Below, in pieces: positions 49,297-57,979 of a DNA stretch of 64,000 nucleotides; position 1 is the first letter of the stretch; every line of letters begins with the position of its first letter. Made by a program: the position numbers and the translations under genes. The stretch is from positions 1 through 64,000 of the forward strand of contig UQHV01000002.1 of assembly GCA_900540895.1 (NCBI GenBank), written 5' to 3'. The notes beneath the pieces are model-generated. The model was not told the DNA's origin and made no database searches. It was given only the letters and a program-made list of their open reading frames with translations. The stretch comes from an uncultured Collinsella sp. (GTDB lineage Bacteria > Actinomycetota > Coriobacteriia > Coriobacteriales > Coriobacteriaceae).

Positions 49297-50658
49297 ATGG
49301 ATACTGTTCTGAGCGTTCTCTCCTCGGTCTTTTGGGGCCTTTTGATGCTATCCGTCCTCGTGTTTCTGCATGAGGGCGGCCACTTTTTGGCGGCCCGTGC
49401 GTGCGGCGTGCGCGTCACTGAGTTTTTCTTGGGCCTGCCGTGCCGCTTTGACATTCATCATACGTCGCGTCGCATCGGTACCAAGTTTGGCGTGACGCCG
49501 CTGCTGCTGGGTGGTTATGCCGCTATCTGCGGTATGGACCCGACCGATGTCTCGTGCGCCGACCGTGTGCTTGCGGCGATCTATCGTCATGGTCGCGTTT
49601 CGGTTGCAGACCTTTCCGTCGAGCTGGAGCTGCCCGAGGAGGATATTCTCGAGGCTTGTGCCTTGCTTTTGGGCTGGGGCTCCGTTGCGCCTTGGTACGA
49701 GGAAGGGGAGAAGCCTTCACCCAGTTACTATCCGGTTAGGTACCAGACGCTGCCGCGCGATGCTGCAGGATATACCACCTTTGACGGTCGCAAGTTCGAT
49801 CGAGAGCATGCGACTGCCGAGGGCGATGTGTGGGAGCTGCCGGTCGCCGCGTCGGAGTTTCTCGAGCAGGAGCGTTCGCATACCTATCTGGGTCAGGGTT
49901 TTCTCAAGCGTGCCTTTATGCTGCTCGCGGGCATTCTCGTCAATATTCTGACGGGCTTTTTGCTGCTTATGAGTATCTACTCTATCGCCGGCGTATCGGT
50001 GCCGGTCGATAGCAATGTGATCGGTCAGGTTGAAGAAGGCTCTATAGCCGCCAAGGCGGGCATCGAGGCCGGCGACGCAATTTTTAGTGTCGATGGCGTG
50101 TCGTGCTCTTCCTGGATGGACGTGTACGATGCGATCGGAGCGGCCGCCGGCAAGGACGATATCGCCATTGAGTATCGGCGCGACGGCAAGAAACTTTCGA
50201 CCTCGGTTGCGCTCAAGGAGGACGAGCGTTTGGGCGTTTATGCCTCCACGCAAGTGGTCCATTTGGACCCCATTACGTCGGCGCGCCTGTCGTTCTCCTA
50301 TGTTCAGCAGACTGCTGAGGGCGTGATGCGCCTGCTGCAGCCGCAGCATACGATGGAGATACTCGATCAGTCCTCCTCGATTGTGGGCATCAGCGTCATG
50401 TCTTCTCAGGCGGCGGCAGCTGGTCCCGCGACGTTCTTGACGTTTGCCGCGCTCATCTCGTTTTCGCTGGGCTTTATGAACCTGCTGCCTATTCCGCCGC
50501 TCGACGGGGGAAAGCTGGTTATCGAGATCATTCAAAAAATCGCGGGCCGCGAGCTTCCGCTCAAGGTCCAGACGATTGTGAGCTATGTGGGCATCGCACT
50601 CTTTGCGCTGCTGTTTGTCTATATGCTTCGTTCCGACATCCTTCGATTTATTCTGTAG
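49297..50658 (+). CDS. Site-2 protease (RseP/RasP-like) with a large insertion
   Basis: 453 residues. HEGGH (25-29) is the zinc site in the first helix. A short block LLLGGYAAICGMD follows, then an insertion of roughly 100 residues before the next helix (FLKRAFMLLAGILVNILTGF). The PDZ-like domain is at about 245-330 and NLLPIPPLDGGKLVIEII holds the third zinc ligand. S2P proteases cut membrane anti-sigma factors or remnant signal peptides. The insertion includes a winged-helix-like run (RVLAAIYRHGRVSVADLSVE) and is cytoplasmic by RseP topology. Located between dxr and ispG as in many bacteria. Confidence 0.92.
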   Translation: MDTVLSVLSSVFWGLLMLSVLVFLHEGGHFLAARACGVRVTEFFLGLPCRFDIHHTSRRIGTKFGVTPLLLGGYAAICGMDPTDVSCADRVLAAIYRHGRVSVADLSVELELPEEDILEACALLLGWGSVAPWYEEGEKPSPSYYPVRYQTLPRDAAGYTTFDGRKFDREHATAEGDVWELPVAASEFLEQERSHTYLGQGFLKRAFMLLAGILVNILTGFLLLMSIYSIAGVSVPVDSNVIGQVEEGSIAAKAGIEAGDAIFSVDGVSCSSWMDVYDAIGAAAGKDDIAIEYRRDGKKLSTSVALKEDERLGVYASTQVVHLDPITSARLSFSYVQQTAEGVMRLLQPQHTMEILDQSSSIVGISVMSSQAAAAGPATFLTFAALISFSLGFMNLLPIPPLDGGKLVIEIIQKIAGRELPLKVQTIVSYVGIALFALLFVYMLRSDILRFIL

Positions 50659-50671
50659 GGGAGTGTTTGGA

Positions 50672-51754
50672 TTGTCTTTGTCCCATCCTTTGCCGCGCGA
50701 GCTGACGCGCCCCGTGCATGTGGGCGGCGTGCAGATCGGTGGCGGCGCGCCGGTGGTGGTTCAGTCCATGACCTGCACCGATACCGCCGACGCCCAGGCA
50801 ACGCTTGCGCAAGTGCGCGCGTTGGCGCAGGCTGGCTGCGATATCGTGCGCGTGAGCGTGCCCACCGAGGCCGCGCTTGAGGGTTTCCGCACGATTTGTG
50901 CCGAGTCTCCGGTGCCGATCGTTGCGGATATCCACTTTAATTACAAGCTGGCCATTGGCGCTGTGGAGGCCGGTGCCGCCAAGCTTCGCATCAATCCCGG
51001 CAATATCGGCGATTGGGCTAAGGTTGACGCGGTTATCGATGCTGCGGGTGCCGCGGGCTGTGCGATTCGTATCGGCGTCAATGCCGGTTCGCTTGAGCAG
51101 GATATCGCCGAGCGCGACGACCTTACGCAACCCGAAAAGCTCGTGATGTCGAGCGAGCGTTTCGTCAAACATTTTGAGGATCGCAGCTTTACCAATATCG
51201 TGCTTTCCGCCAAGGCGCATAGCGTGTCAACGACGCTCGACACCTATCGTGCCCTTTCGCGCGAGATTCCCCACGTTCCGCTTCACCTGGGCGTAACCGA
51301 GGCGGGTACCAAGCTGCAGGGCACCATCAAGAGCTCTGTGGGCCTTGGTATCCTGCTGTCTGAGGGTATCGGTGACACCATGCGCGTCTCGCTCACGGCC
51401 GATCCGATCGAGGAGCCGCCGGTCGCCTGGGGCATCTTGCAGTCGCTCGGCCTTCGCCGCCGCGGTCCCGAGATCGTCTCGTGCCCCACATGCGCTCGCT
51501 GCCAGGTCAACCTCATTCCTATCGCCGAGGAGGTCACCGAGCGGCTTAAGAACTACTCTGCGCCGCTTTCGATTGCCGTGATGGGATGTGCGGTCAATGG
51601 CCCCGGCGAGGCCTCTGACGCCGACTTGGGCGTTGCCTGCGGACGAGGTCAGGGCCTGCTCTTTTCGCACGGCCAGATCATTGGTAAAGTAGCTGAGGAC
51701 CAAATTGTCGACGCGCTTATGGCCGAGGTCGACAAGCTTATTGAGGAGAAATAA
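50672..51754 (+). CDS. ispG: 4-hydroxy-3-methylbut-2-en-1-yl diphosphate synthase
   Basis: 360 residues. VVVQSMTCTDTADAQATL is the N-terminal signature, and CPTCARCQVNLIPIAEEV with GCAVNGPGEASDADLG supply cluster ligands. This [4Fe-4S] enzyme makes HMBPP in the MEP pathway. TTG 50672 is 8 nt after AGGGGAG; GTG 50663 is a possible alternative. proS starts immediately after the stop. Confidence 0.95.
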   Translation: MSLSHPLPRELTRPVHVGGVQIGGGAPVVVQSMTCTDTADAQATLAQVRALAQAGCDIVRVSVPTEAALEGFRTICAESPVPIVADIHFNYKLAIGAVEAGAAKLRINPGNIGDWAKVDAVIDAAGAAGCAIRIGVNAGSLEQDIAERDDLTQPEKLVMSSERFVKHFEDRSFTNIVLSAKAHSVSTTLDTYRALSREIPHVPLHLGVTEAGTKLQGTIKSSVGLGILLSEGIGDTMRVSLTADPIEEPPVAWGILQSLGLRRRGPEIVSCPTCARCQVNLIPIAEEVTERLKNYSAPLSIAVMGCAVNGPGEASDADLGVACGRGQGLLFSHGQIIGKVAEDQIVDALMAEVDKLIEEK

Positions 51755-53476
51755 ATGACTCGAGCAATGTATATGTCTAAGCTGTATGCTCCGACGCTCA
51801 AAGAGGATCCGGCCGACGCCGAGCTTGCGAGCCATCGATTGCTGCTTCGTGCCGGCATGATCCGCAAGGAGGCCGCCGGTCTCTATTCCTATCTGCCGCT
51901 CGCGTGGCGCTCGATTCGTAAGATCGAGAACATCGTGCGCGACGAGATGGATGCTGCCGGCGCCCAGGAGCTCATGATGCCCATCATGGTCGATGCCGAG
52001 CTGTGGCGTGAGTCCGGCCGTATCGATGCTTATGGCAAGGAGCTCGTGCGCTTTGATGACCGCCACGGACGCGAGTTCGTGCTCGGTCCCACCCACGAGG
52101 AGACCGTCACGGCCCTGGTGCGCAATGAGCTGCGCTCCTACAAACAGCTGCCCGTCAACCTGTACCACATTCAGGACAAGTTCCGCGACGAGTTCCGTCC
52201 CCGCTTTGGCCTGATGCGCGGTCGCGAGTTCATCATGAAGGACGCCTACAGCTTCTCCGCCACGCAGGAGAGCCTGCAGGAGGAGTACGACAAGATGAAG
52301 CAGGCCTACGCTAACATCTGCGAGCGCTGCTACATCAAGGCTCTGCCCGTTGTCGCCGACTCCGGCGAGATCGGCGGCGACACTTCCGTAGAGTACATGG
52401 CTCTTGCCGACGCCGGCGAGGCTTCGCTCGTCTACTGCGACGATTGCGGTTTTGCTGCCGATGACGAGGCTGCAAGCACCAAGGTCGTTGTGACCGAGGG
52501 CCCCGGCGATGGCACGCTCACCAAGGTCGAGACTCCGGGTATGGGCACCATCGAGGCCGTTGCCAAGTTCTTCGGCTTCCCCGAGAACGGCACGCGCAAG
52601 TCGCTGGCACTCATCGACTCCGAGGGCAAGCCGGTCGTGGCCATTGTCCCGGGCGACCACGAGCTCAATGACTGCAAGGCCGAGCATGTCTTTGGCAAGG
52701 GCTACCGCATGATGACCGACGAGGAGCTTCAAGCGAACGGCCTGCACAAGGGCTTTATCGGACCGGTCAACCTGCCCGAGGGCATCCGTCTGGTGTGCGA
52801 CGAGAGCCTGCGCGATTCCAAGCAGTGGGCCTGCGGTGCCAACGAGGTCGATTATCACTTTACCGGTGCCTGCCCCGAGCGCGACTTTACCGTCGATGAG
52901 TGGGCCGATCTGGTCACCGTTGTCGCCGGCGACCCCTGCCCGCACTGCGGCAAGCCGCTCTCCGCTGCCCGCGGCATCGAGGTCTCTCAGGTCTTCCAGC
53001 TGGGCACCAAGTATTCCGAGGCCATGGGTGCCACCTTTATGGACGAGGATGGCAAGGAGAAGCCGCTCATCATGGGCTGCTACGGCGTTGGTGTGTCCCG
53101 CTCGCTCGCTGCCGTCGTGGAGCAGCACAACGACGAGCACGGTATCGTCTGGCCGGTCTCCGTTGCCCCGTACGAGGTCGCGGTGATTCCGCTCGATCCC
53201 AAGAAGGAGGAGTGCGCTACCGTCTGCGAGCAGATCGTTGATGGCCTGTGCGCCGAGGGTATCGAGGTCGTCGTCGATGACCGTGACGAGCGTCCCGGCT
53301 TTAAATTTGCCGACAACGACCTTATGGGCTTCCCGTATCAGGTCGTTCTGGGTAAGCGTGGCCTCAAGAACGGCACCGTCGAGCTCAAGGACCGTGCTAC
53401 GGGTGAGCGCGAGGACGTGGCGATCGACGAGGTCGTCGCCAAGGTCGCCGAGCTTGTGAAGGCGGCACGCCGTTAA
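51755..53476 (+). CDS. proS: Prolyl-tRNA synthetase
   Basis: 573 residues, the bacterial long type. LLRAGMIRKEAAGLYSYLPL is class II motif 1, FRDEFRPRFGLMRGREFIMKD motif 2 with the following YSF; an editing insertion lies at ~220-400 and the C-terminal anticodon domain ends VKAARR. GAGGAG precedes ATG 51755; ATG 51770 is an alternative. Its conserved neighbour dxr-rseP-ispG is retained. Two terminators follow. Confidence 0.96.
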   Translation: MTRAMYMSKLYAPTLKEDPADAELASHRLLLRAGMIRKEAAGLYSYLPLAWRSIRKIENIVRDEMDAAGAQELMMPIMVDAELWRESGRIDAYGKELVRFDDRHGREFVLGPTHEETVTALVRNELRSYKQLPVNLYHIQDKFRDEFRPRFGLMRGREFIMKDAYSFSATQESLQEEYDKMKQAYANICERCYIKALPVVADSGEIGGDTSVEYMALADAGEASLVYCDDCGFAADDEAASTKVVVTEGPGDGTLTKVETPGMGTIEAVAKFFGFPENGTRKSLALIDSEGKPVVAIVPGDHELNDCKAEHVFGKGYRMMTDEELQANGLHKGFIGPVNLPEGIRLVCDESLRDSKQWACGANEVDYHFTGACPERDFTVDEWADLVTVVAGDPCPHCGKPLSAARGIEVSQVFQLGTKYSEAMGATFMDEDGKEKPLIMGCYGVGVSRSLAAVVEQHNDEHGIVWPVSVAPYEVAVIPLDPKKEECATVCEQIVDGLCAEGIEVVVDDRDERPGFKFADNDLMGFPYQVVLGKRGLKNGTVELKDRATGEREDVAIDEVVAKVAELVKAARR

Positions 53477-53506
53477 TCGGCGATTTCGCTTGTAGTTCGA
53501 TATACG

Positions 53507-53555
53507 GGACGGCCCCGCATTTCTCCAGATAGGGGAGATGCGGGGCCGTCCTTTT
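53507..53555 (+). terminator. Terminator of proS
   Basis: A perfect 14-bp stem (53507-53520 with 53538-53551) with a further inner tcc/gga-type pairing, followed by TTTT. Confidence 0.92.
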
Positions 53556-53580
53556 ATCTTGTCGGCGTACTCAATCGCTA

Positions 53581-53622
53581 AAAGGAAACCCCACAGCCCA
53601 TGCGAGCTGCGGGGTTTCCTTT
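53581..53622. terminator. Bidirectional terminator between proS and the kinase gene
   Basis: Perfect 12-bp arms 53581-53592 (aaaggaaacccc) and 53611-53622. The A and T ends give T-runs on both strands, suited to ending the leftward kinase gene (stop 33 bp away) and any readthrough from proS. Confidence 0.88.
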
Positions 53623-53654
53623 GTGCCTCCGATGCGAAATAAATCGCTCAGATA

Positions 53655-54419
53655 TTACTGATAATCGACGACGTCGATCCAGTTCTTCAGGAACTCATCG
53701 TTCACGTTGCGCTTACGAGCGAGCTCGGAAGCGGCGACGATGCTCGTCCACTGACGCACGACCTGCATGGGCATGTCGGCGCGGTCGCAGTAGAGCTCCA
53801 GATAAGCCTCGGCCTGGTCCTTGCTGTTGAGGGCAAAGAGCAGGTAGGTGGTGGCAACGTCGGCAGCAGGGGAGCCCTGGGTAGCGTGTGCCCAGTCGCA
53901 CACATAGAGCTGGCCGTCCTCGCCGACGATGACGTTGGAGGGGTTGAAGTCGCCGTGGCAGACCTTGAACTCCTTGGTCATGCCGTCCAGACGCTCCTGA
54001 AGGTTGTAGCGCGTAGTGGCATTGAGCTGATCGAGGCTGTCGATCATGCGGGCGAACTTATCGCGCTGACGGTTGAGCAGCGGGGAGGTGTAGCCGTGGA
54101 TCTCGATCTGGAGGTCGATGAACATCTCGAGGTACTCACCAAAGCGCTGGGGCTCGGCAGTCATCTTCTCGGCAAGCGTGGTGCCCGGAACCTTCTCGGT
54201 CACGAGCGCCCAGCCGTTGGCGTTCTCGAGCTGAGAAACCTCGAGAGCCTTGGGGCTGCGGATGCCGCACTCGTTGATGCGGGCAAGATTCAAAGCCTCG
54301 TTGAACACGTCGGAGACGGGCTTGGTCTCGTTAAAGACCTTGACGATCTTGTCGCCCAGGTCGTAAACGACCTTGTTGCCGCGACGGACGAGCTCGGTCT
54401 TGGAATCGGGGAGCAGCAT
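53655..54419 (-). CDS. APH/choline-kinase-like phosphotransferase
   Basis: 254 residues read leftward. The kinase core is present: VVYDLGDKIVKVFNE (Lys for ATP), VTEKVPGTTL, catalytic loop CHGDFNPSNVIV (HxDxxxxN) and VCDWAHATQGSP (metal Asp). It belongs to the aminoglycoside phosphotransferase/fructosamine kinase superfamily, but the substrate cannot be told; a small sugar or choline-like compound is as likely as an antibiotic. It is 87 bp downstream of adhE in the same direction, with a stem-loop between. No resistance role should be assumed. Confidence 0.85.
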   Translation of the reverse strand: MLLPDSKTELVRRGNKVVYDLGDKIVKVFNETKPVSDVFNEALNLARINECGIRSPKALEVSQLENANGWALVTEKVPGTTLAEKMTAEPQRFGEYLEMFIDLQIEIHGYTSPLLNRQRDKFARMIDSLDQLNATTRYNLQERLDGMTKEFKVCHGDFNPSNVIVGEDGQLYVCDWAHATQGSPAADVATTYLLFALNSKDQAEAYLELYCDRADMPMQVVRQWTSIVAASELARKRNVNDEFLKNWIDVVDYQ

Positions 54420-54452
54420 GATTGCATCCTTTCAACGATGCGATAGAAGCAA

Positions 54453-54488
54453 CGGCGGGGGCGTGCGTACACCCGTGCACCCCCGCCG
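54453..54488 (-). terminator. Stem-loop downstream of adhE
   Basis: cggcggggg (54453-54461) pairs with cccccgccg (54480-54488) and the stem continues for four more pairs after one mismatch. It lies 18 bp beyond the adhE stop on the minus strand. The T-run is poor (ttgcttct), so partial termination before the kinase gene is possible. Confidence 0.6.
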
Positions 54489-54506
54489 CAAATAACCGTG
54501 CTAAAA

Positions 54507-57155
54507 CTAGCAGACGGCGTAGTCCTGGGGCTCGCGGCCGTAGTAGGCGTCCAGGTAGAGCTCCTTGATCTCGCTCATGAGCGGGTAGCGCGGGTTAGCG
54601 CCGGTGCACTGGTCGTTGAATGCCTGCTCGGTCATCTCGTCGAGGGTGTCGAGGAAGTACTGCTCGTCAACACCGTAGTCGGCGATGGTCTTCTTGACGC
54701 CGATGAAGTCCTTGAGCTCCTCGAGCTTCGTGATGAAGTTCTCGAAGACCTCCTTGTCGTCCTTGCCCTCGATGCCGCAGTACTTGGCCATCTCGGCGTA
54801 GTTGTGCAGCGCGTTGGGGTAAGGATACTGGGAGAAGGTACCCATCTTGACGGGAGCCTCGGCGGCGTTGTAGCGCATGACGCGAGTCAGGATGACGGCG
54901 TTGGCGAGGCCGTGGGGCAGGTGATGGAAGGCGCCGAGCTTGTGGGCCATGGAGTGGTTGAGGCCCAGGAAGGCGTTGGCGAAGGCCATACCGGCCATGC
55001 AAGAGGCGTTGTGCATCTCCTCGCGGGCATGCGGGTCCTTGGCGCCGTTCGTGAAGCTGGAGGGCAGGTTCTCGAAGACGAGCTTAGCAGCGCGCTCGGA
55101 GAGGCCCTTGGTGTAGTCGGAAGCCATGATGGAGACGTAGGACTCGATGGCGTGGGTCATGACGTCGATGCCGGAGGCAGCGGTCAGGCCGCGCGGAGCG
55201 GTCATGCAGTTGTCGGCGTCGACGATAGCCATGTTGGGGAGCAGCGCGTAGTCGGCGAGCGGCCACTTGATGCCGGTCTCCTTGTCGGTGATGATGGCGA
55301 ACGGCGTGCACTCGGAGCCGGTACCCGAAGAGGTCGGGACGGCGACGAAGTAGGCCTTCTTGCCCATCTCGGGGAAGGTGAAGATACGCTTGCGGATGTC
55401 CATGAAGTCCATGGCCATGTCCTCAAACTTGCACTCGGGGTGCTCGTACATCATCCACATGATCTTGCCGGCGTCCATAGCGGAGCCACCGCCGACGGCG
55501 ATGATGACGTCCGGCTCAAAGAGAGCCATCTGCTTGGCACCGCGACGTGCGCACTGCAGCGACGGATCGGGCTCGACGTCATAGAAGCAGTCGTGGGCGA
55601 TGCCCATCTCGTCGAGCTTGGCCTCGATGGCGCGGGTGTTGCCATTCTTGAAGAGGAACTGGTCGGTGACGATGAAGGCGCGCTTCTTGCCCATGACGTT
55701 GCCCAGCTCGTCGAGGGCGACGGGCGTGGAACCCTTCTTGAAGTAGACCTTCTCGGGAGCGCGGAACCACAGCATGTTCTCACGGCGCTCGGCCACAGTC
55801 TTAACGTTGATCAAGTGCTTCACCCCAACGTTCTCGGAGACGGAGTTGCCGCCCCAGGAGCCGCAGCCCAGGGTCAGAGACGGCTTCATGCCAAAGTTGT
55901 ACAGGTCACCGATGCCGCCGTGCGAGGACGGGGTGTTGATGACGATACGGCAGGCCTTCATGACGTGCTCGAACAGGCTGATCTTCTCGGCCTGAGCGGG
56001 GTGCACATACAGAGAGGCGGTGTGGCCCGGGCCACCGGCGAGCACCAGGTGCTCGGCCTTGTCGACGGCCTCCTGGAAGTCCTTGGCGTGGTACATGGCC
56101 AGGACCGGGGAGAGCTTCTCGTGGGAGAACTCCTCCTTGGCGGGGTCGGTGGAGGTGACCTCGGCGATCAGGATCTTGGTCTTGGCGGGAACCTCGATGC
56201 CGGCGAGCTCGGCGATCTTGGCGGCAGCCATGCCGGGGATGCGGTGATCGAGGGCGCCGTTCTTGAACATGGCGGCACGCAGGGCCTCCATCTCGGCACC
56301 CTGCTTGACGAAGTAGCAGCCGCGCTTCTGGAACTCGGCCTTAACCTGGTCATAGATGGTGTCGATGACGGTCACGGACTGCTCGGAAGCGCAGATCATG
56401 CCGTTGTCGAAGGTCTTGGAGTGGATGATGGAGTTGACGGCGAGCAGCACATCGGCGGTGTCGTCGATGATGACCGGGGTGTTACCGGCGCCAACGCCCA
56501 GGGCGGGCTTGCCCGAGGAGTAAGCGGCCTTGACCATGCCCGGGCCACCGGTGGCGAGGATGATGTCGACGTCGCGCATGACCATGTTGGTCAGCTCGAT
56601 GGAGGGGACATCGACCCAGCCGATGATGCCCTCGGGGGCGCCGGCCTTGACGGCGGCGTCAAGCACGAGCTTGGCGGCGGCGATGGTGCACTTGGCGGCT
56701 GCCGGGTGCGGGGAGATGATGATGCCGTTGCGGGTCTTCAGGCTGATCAGCGTCTTGAAGATCGCGGTGGAGGTGGGGTTGGTCGTCGGGATGACGGCGC
56801 CCACGATGCCGATGGGCTCGGCGATCTTGGTGATGCCGTAAGCCTCGTCGCGCTCCAGGACACCACAGGTCTTGGTGTTCTTGTAAGCGTTGTAGATGTA
56901 CTCTGCGGCGTAGTGGTTCTTGATGACCTTATCCTCAAGAACGCCGCGGCCGGTCTCCTCGATGGCCATCTTCGCCAACGGGATACGAGCCTTGTTGGCG
57001 GCCATGGCGGCCTCATAGAAGATCTTGTCGACCTGCTCCTGCGTGTACGTAGCAAAAAGCGCCTGGGCCTCTCGCATCTGAGCGAGCTTAGCCTCAAGCG
57101 CCTCTACGTTGTCCACAATTGCGGGAGTAGTGTTTTCCGGTGACTTTTTCACCAT
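54507..57155 (-). CDS. adhE: Bifunctional acetaldehyde-CoA/alcohol dehydrogenase AdhE
   Basis: 882 residues. N-terminal aldehyde dehydrogenase with GVGAGNTPVIIDDTADV and the thiolase-like catalytic Cys in GMICASEQSVTVID. A linker then leads to the iron alcohol dehydrogenase with FVAVPTSSGTGSECTPFAI and the iron-binding His segments HAIESYVS, AHKLGAFHHLPHGLAN. It turns acetyl-CoA into ethanol with two NADH in fermentation; AdhE forms spirosomes. The start is ATG 57155 after AAGGAG. A TATCAT box and an operator-like palindrome lie upstream. No frameshift or missing residue was seen. Confidence 0.96.
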   Translation of the reverse strand: MVKKSPENTTPAIVDNVEALEAKLAQMREAQALFATYTQEQVDKIFYEAAMAANKARIPLAKMAIEETGRGVLEDKVIKNHYAAEYIYNAYKNTKTCGVLERDEAYGITKIAEPIGIVGAVIPTTNPTSTAIFKTLISLKTRNGIIISPHPAAAKCTIAAAKLVLDAAVKAGAPEGIIGWVDVPSIELTNMVMRDVDIILATGGPGMVKAAYSSGKPALGVGAGNTPVIIDDTADVLLAVNSIIHSKTFDNGMICASEQSVTVIDTIYDQVKAEFQKRGCYFVKQGAEMEALRAAMFKNGALDHRIPGMAAAKIAELAGIEVPAKTKILIAEVTSTDPAKEEFSHEKLSPVLAMYHAKDFQEAVDKAEHLVLAGGPGHTASLYVHPAQAEKISLFEHVMKACRIVINTPSSHGGIGDLYNFGMKPSLTLGCGSWGGNSVSENVGVKHLINVKTVAERRENMLWFRAPEKVYFKKGSTPVALDELGNVMGKKRAFIVTDQFLFKNGNTRAIEAKLDEMGIAHDCFYDVEPDPSLQCARRGAKQMALFEPDVIIAVGGGSAMDAGKIMWMMYEHPECKFEDMAMDFMDIRKRIFTFPEMGKKAYFVAVPTSSGTGSECTPFAIITDKETGIKWPLADYALLPNMAIVDADNCMTAPRGLTAASGIDVMTHAIESYVSIMASDYTKGLSERAAKLVFENLPSSFTNGAKDPHAREEMHNASCMAGMAFANAFLGLNHSMAHKLGAFHHLPHGLANAVILTRVMRYNAAEAPVKMGTFSQYPYPNALHNYAEMAKYCGIEGKDDKEVFENFITKLEELKDFIGVKKTIADYGVDEQYFLDTLDEMTEQAFNDQCTGANPRYPLMSEIKELYLDAYYGREPQDYAVC

Positions 57156-57195
57156 TTGTGTCTCCTTGCGATCGGAGATTTACCCTACGCCTTGC

Positions 57196-57277
57196 ATGAT
57201 AGCAAGAAATTATTCGGCGAACGGTCAGATTCCTCTAAAAGGCACACTAAAACGCTTCAATAAAATGAAACGTTTTA
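57196..57277 (-). promoter_or_regulatory. adhE promoter region with operator-like palindrome
   Basis: On the minus strand TATCAT (57201 to 57196) is the likely -10; no -35 match is clear. Further upstream an imperfect inverted repeat with 11-bp arms, taaaacgcttc (57248-57258) and gaaacgtttta (57267-57277), has one mismatch and an 8-bp spacer. The regulator (Rex, a LacI-type or other protein) cannot be named; the arms do not fit the Rex consensus. Confidence 0.5.
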
Positions 57278-57308
57278 AGCAAACTAATTACCAGTGCATC
57301 GCCTCGTT

Positions 57309-57362
57309 CATTGGGGATCGACTTATATGAGTGCTTTCACTCATGTAAGTCTGTCCCCAATG
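57309..57362. repeat. Long REP-like palindrome
   Basis: cattgggga (57309-57317) pairs perfectly with tccccaatg (57354-57362). Inside, gactta/taagtc and atgagtg/cactcat extend the pairing to about 22 bp with a CTTT-type loop and one mismatch. TTGGGGACAGAC-like ends resemble REP/MITE sequences mobilised by REP-associated Y1 transposases in many genomes. It lies between adhE and rpmB, both leftward, and has no T-run. Copy number elsewhere is unknown. Confidence 0.55.
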
Positions 57363-57367
57363 AGTGC

Positions 57368-57400
57368 AAAAAGGCGCCCTCCGTAGGGGAGGACGCCTTT
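57368..57400 (-). terminator. Terminator of rpmB
   Basis: On the minus strand aaaggcg (57400 to 57394) pairs with cgccttt (57376 to 57370), and five further pairs inside. The strand then ends in TTTTT (complement of 57368-57372). It lies about 70 bp downstream of rpmB. Confidence 0.85.
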
Positions 57401-57468
57401 GGTAAGTTCTATATGAACGCGAGGTCTTTGACCCGGAGAGTCCGAGGTACTTGTTGGTAAGACCTTAT

Positions 57469-57657
57469 TTAGGAGCGCGCAACCTTGCCAGACTTGAGGC
57501 AGGTGGAGCAAACGTTCATCTTGCGACGGTGACCATCGACGACGACGTAGACGCGCTGGATGTTGGGGCGGAACTTACGGTTGGTGACGCGGTGAGAGTG
57601 GCTGATGGAGCGACCGGCAACGGGGTGCTTACCGCAAACTTCGCAAACTTTGGACAT
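57469..57657 (-). CDS. rpmB: 50S ribosomal protein L28
   Basis: 62 residues: MSKVCEVCGKHPVAGRSISH, then KMNVCSTCLKSGKV, giving the two CxxC zinc knuckles of the C+ form. Read leftward; ATG 57657 follows AAGGAGG; a longer frame reaching 57705 lacks support. TATAGT (57717 to 57712) is a likely -10. Single-gene unit. Confidence 0.95.
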   Translation of the reverse strand: MSKVCEVCGKHPVAGRSISHSHRVTNRKFRPNIQRVYVVVDGHRRKMNVCSTCLKSGKVARS

Positions 57658-57979
57658 AACTGACCCTCCTTGGGCGACAAACGAACATGTCGCGTTAACA
57701 AACAAGCCTGAACTATAGCACAGAAGCAGCTCCCTGTGCGTAATCTACACAGAGATATTCCTCTTTTGGCGATAGTGCTCACGCCACGGCCCTGGACGTA
57801 GATCCGATTTGCGTGCAGCAGAGGGGATTATGCCAGCTCGTGCGTGCGTTTTCAAGCTCGTCCCACAAATATATATAGGTTTATGGAGCATTGGGCTCCG
57901 TTTACGGATTGCTCTGTATTTATGCTCGCAATTAAGCTCGAGGTTGGCTACACTATCCCTTGACCATTAAAGGGGTACG
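57658..57979. other. Divergent promoter region rpmB-pyrR
   Basis: About 320 bp with no gene. It holds the rpmB promoter on the minus strand (-10 TATAGT at 57717-57712) and, on the plus strand, a -10-like TACACT at 57949-57954 just before the pyr leader. AT-rich tracts lie at about 57866-57935. A hairpin tatccctt (57954-57961)/aaggggta (57970-57977) precedes the antiterminator arms. Nothing else is recognised. Confidence 0.5.

Noticed and set aside
53600..53830. 76-residue plus-strand frame in the terminator region
   Set aside because: It starts in a terminator hairpin and runs antisense through the kinase gene; Arg-rich.
53655..54419. Aminoglycoside resistance gene
   Set aside because: Only the general APH fold motifs are seen; no specific resistance family signature is present.
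54498..57143. 881-residue open frame on the plus strand
   Set aside because: Mirror frame of adhE, with Val/Leu/Gly/Asp-rich composition and no recognisable motif.
57248..57277. CcpA cre or Rex site at adhE
   Set aside because: The central CG is displaced by one base from the cre consensus, and the TTGTTAA-type Rex half-sites are absent, so only an unnamed operator is kept.
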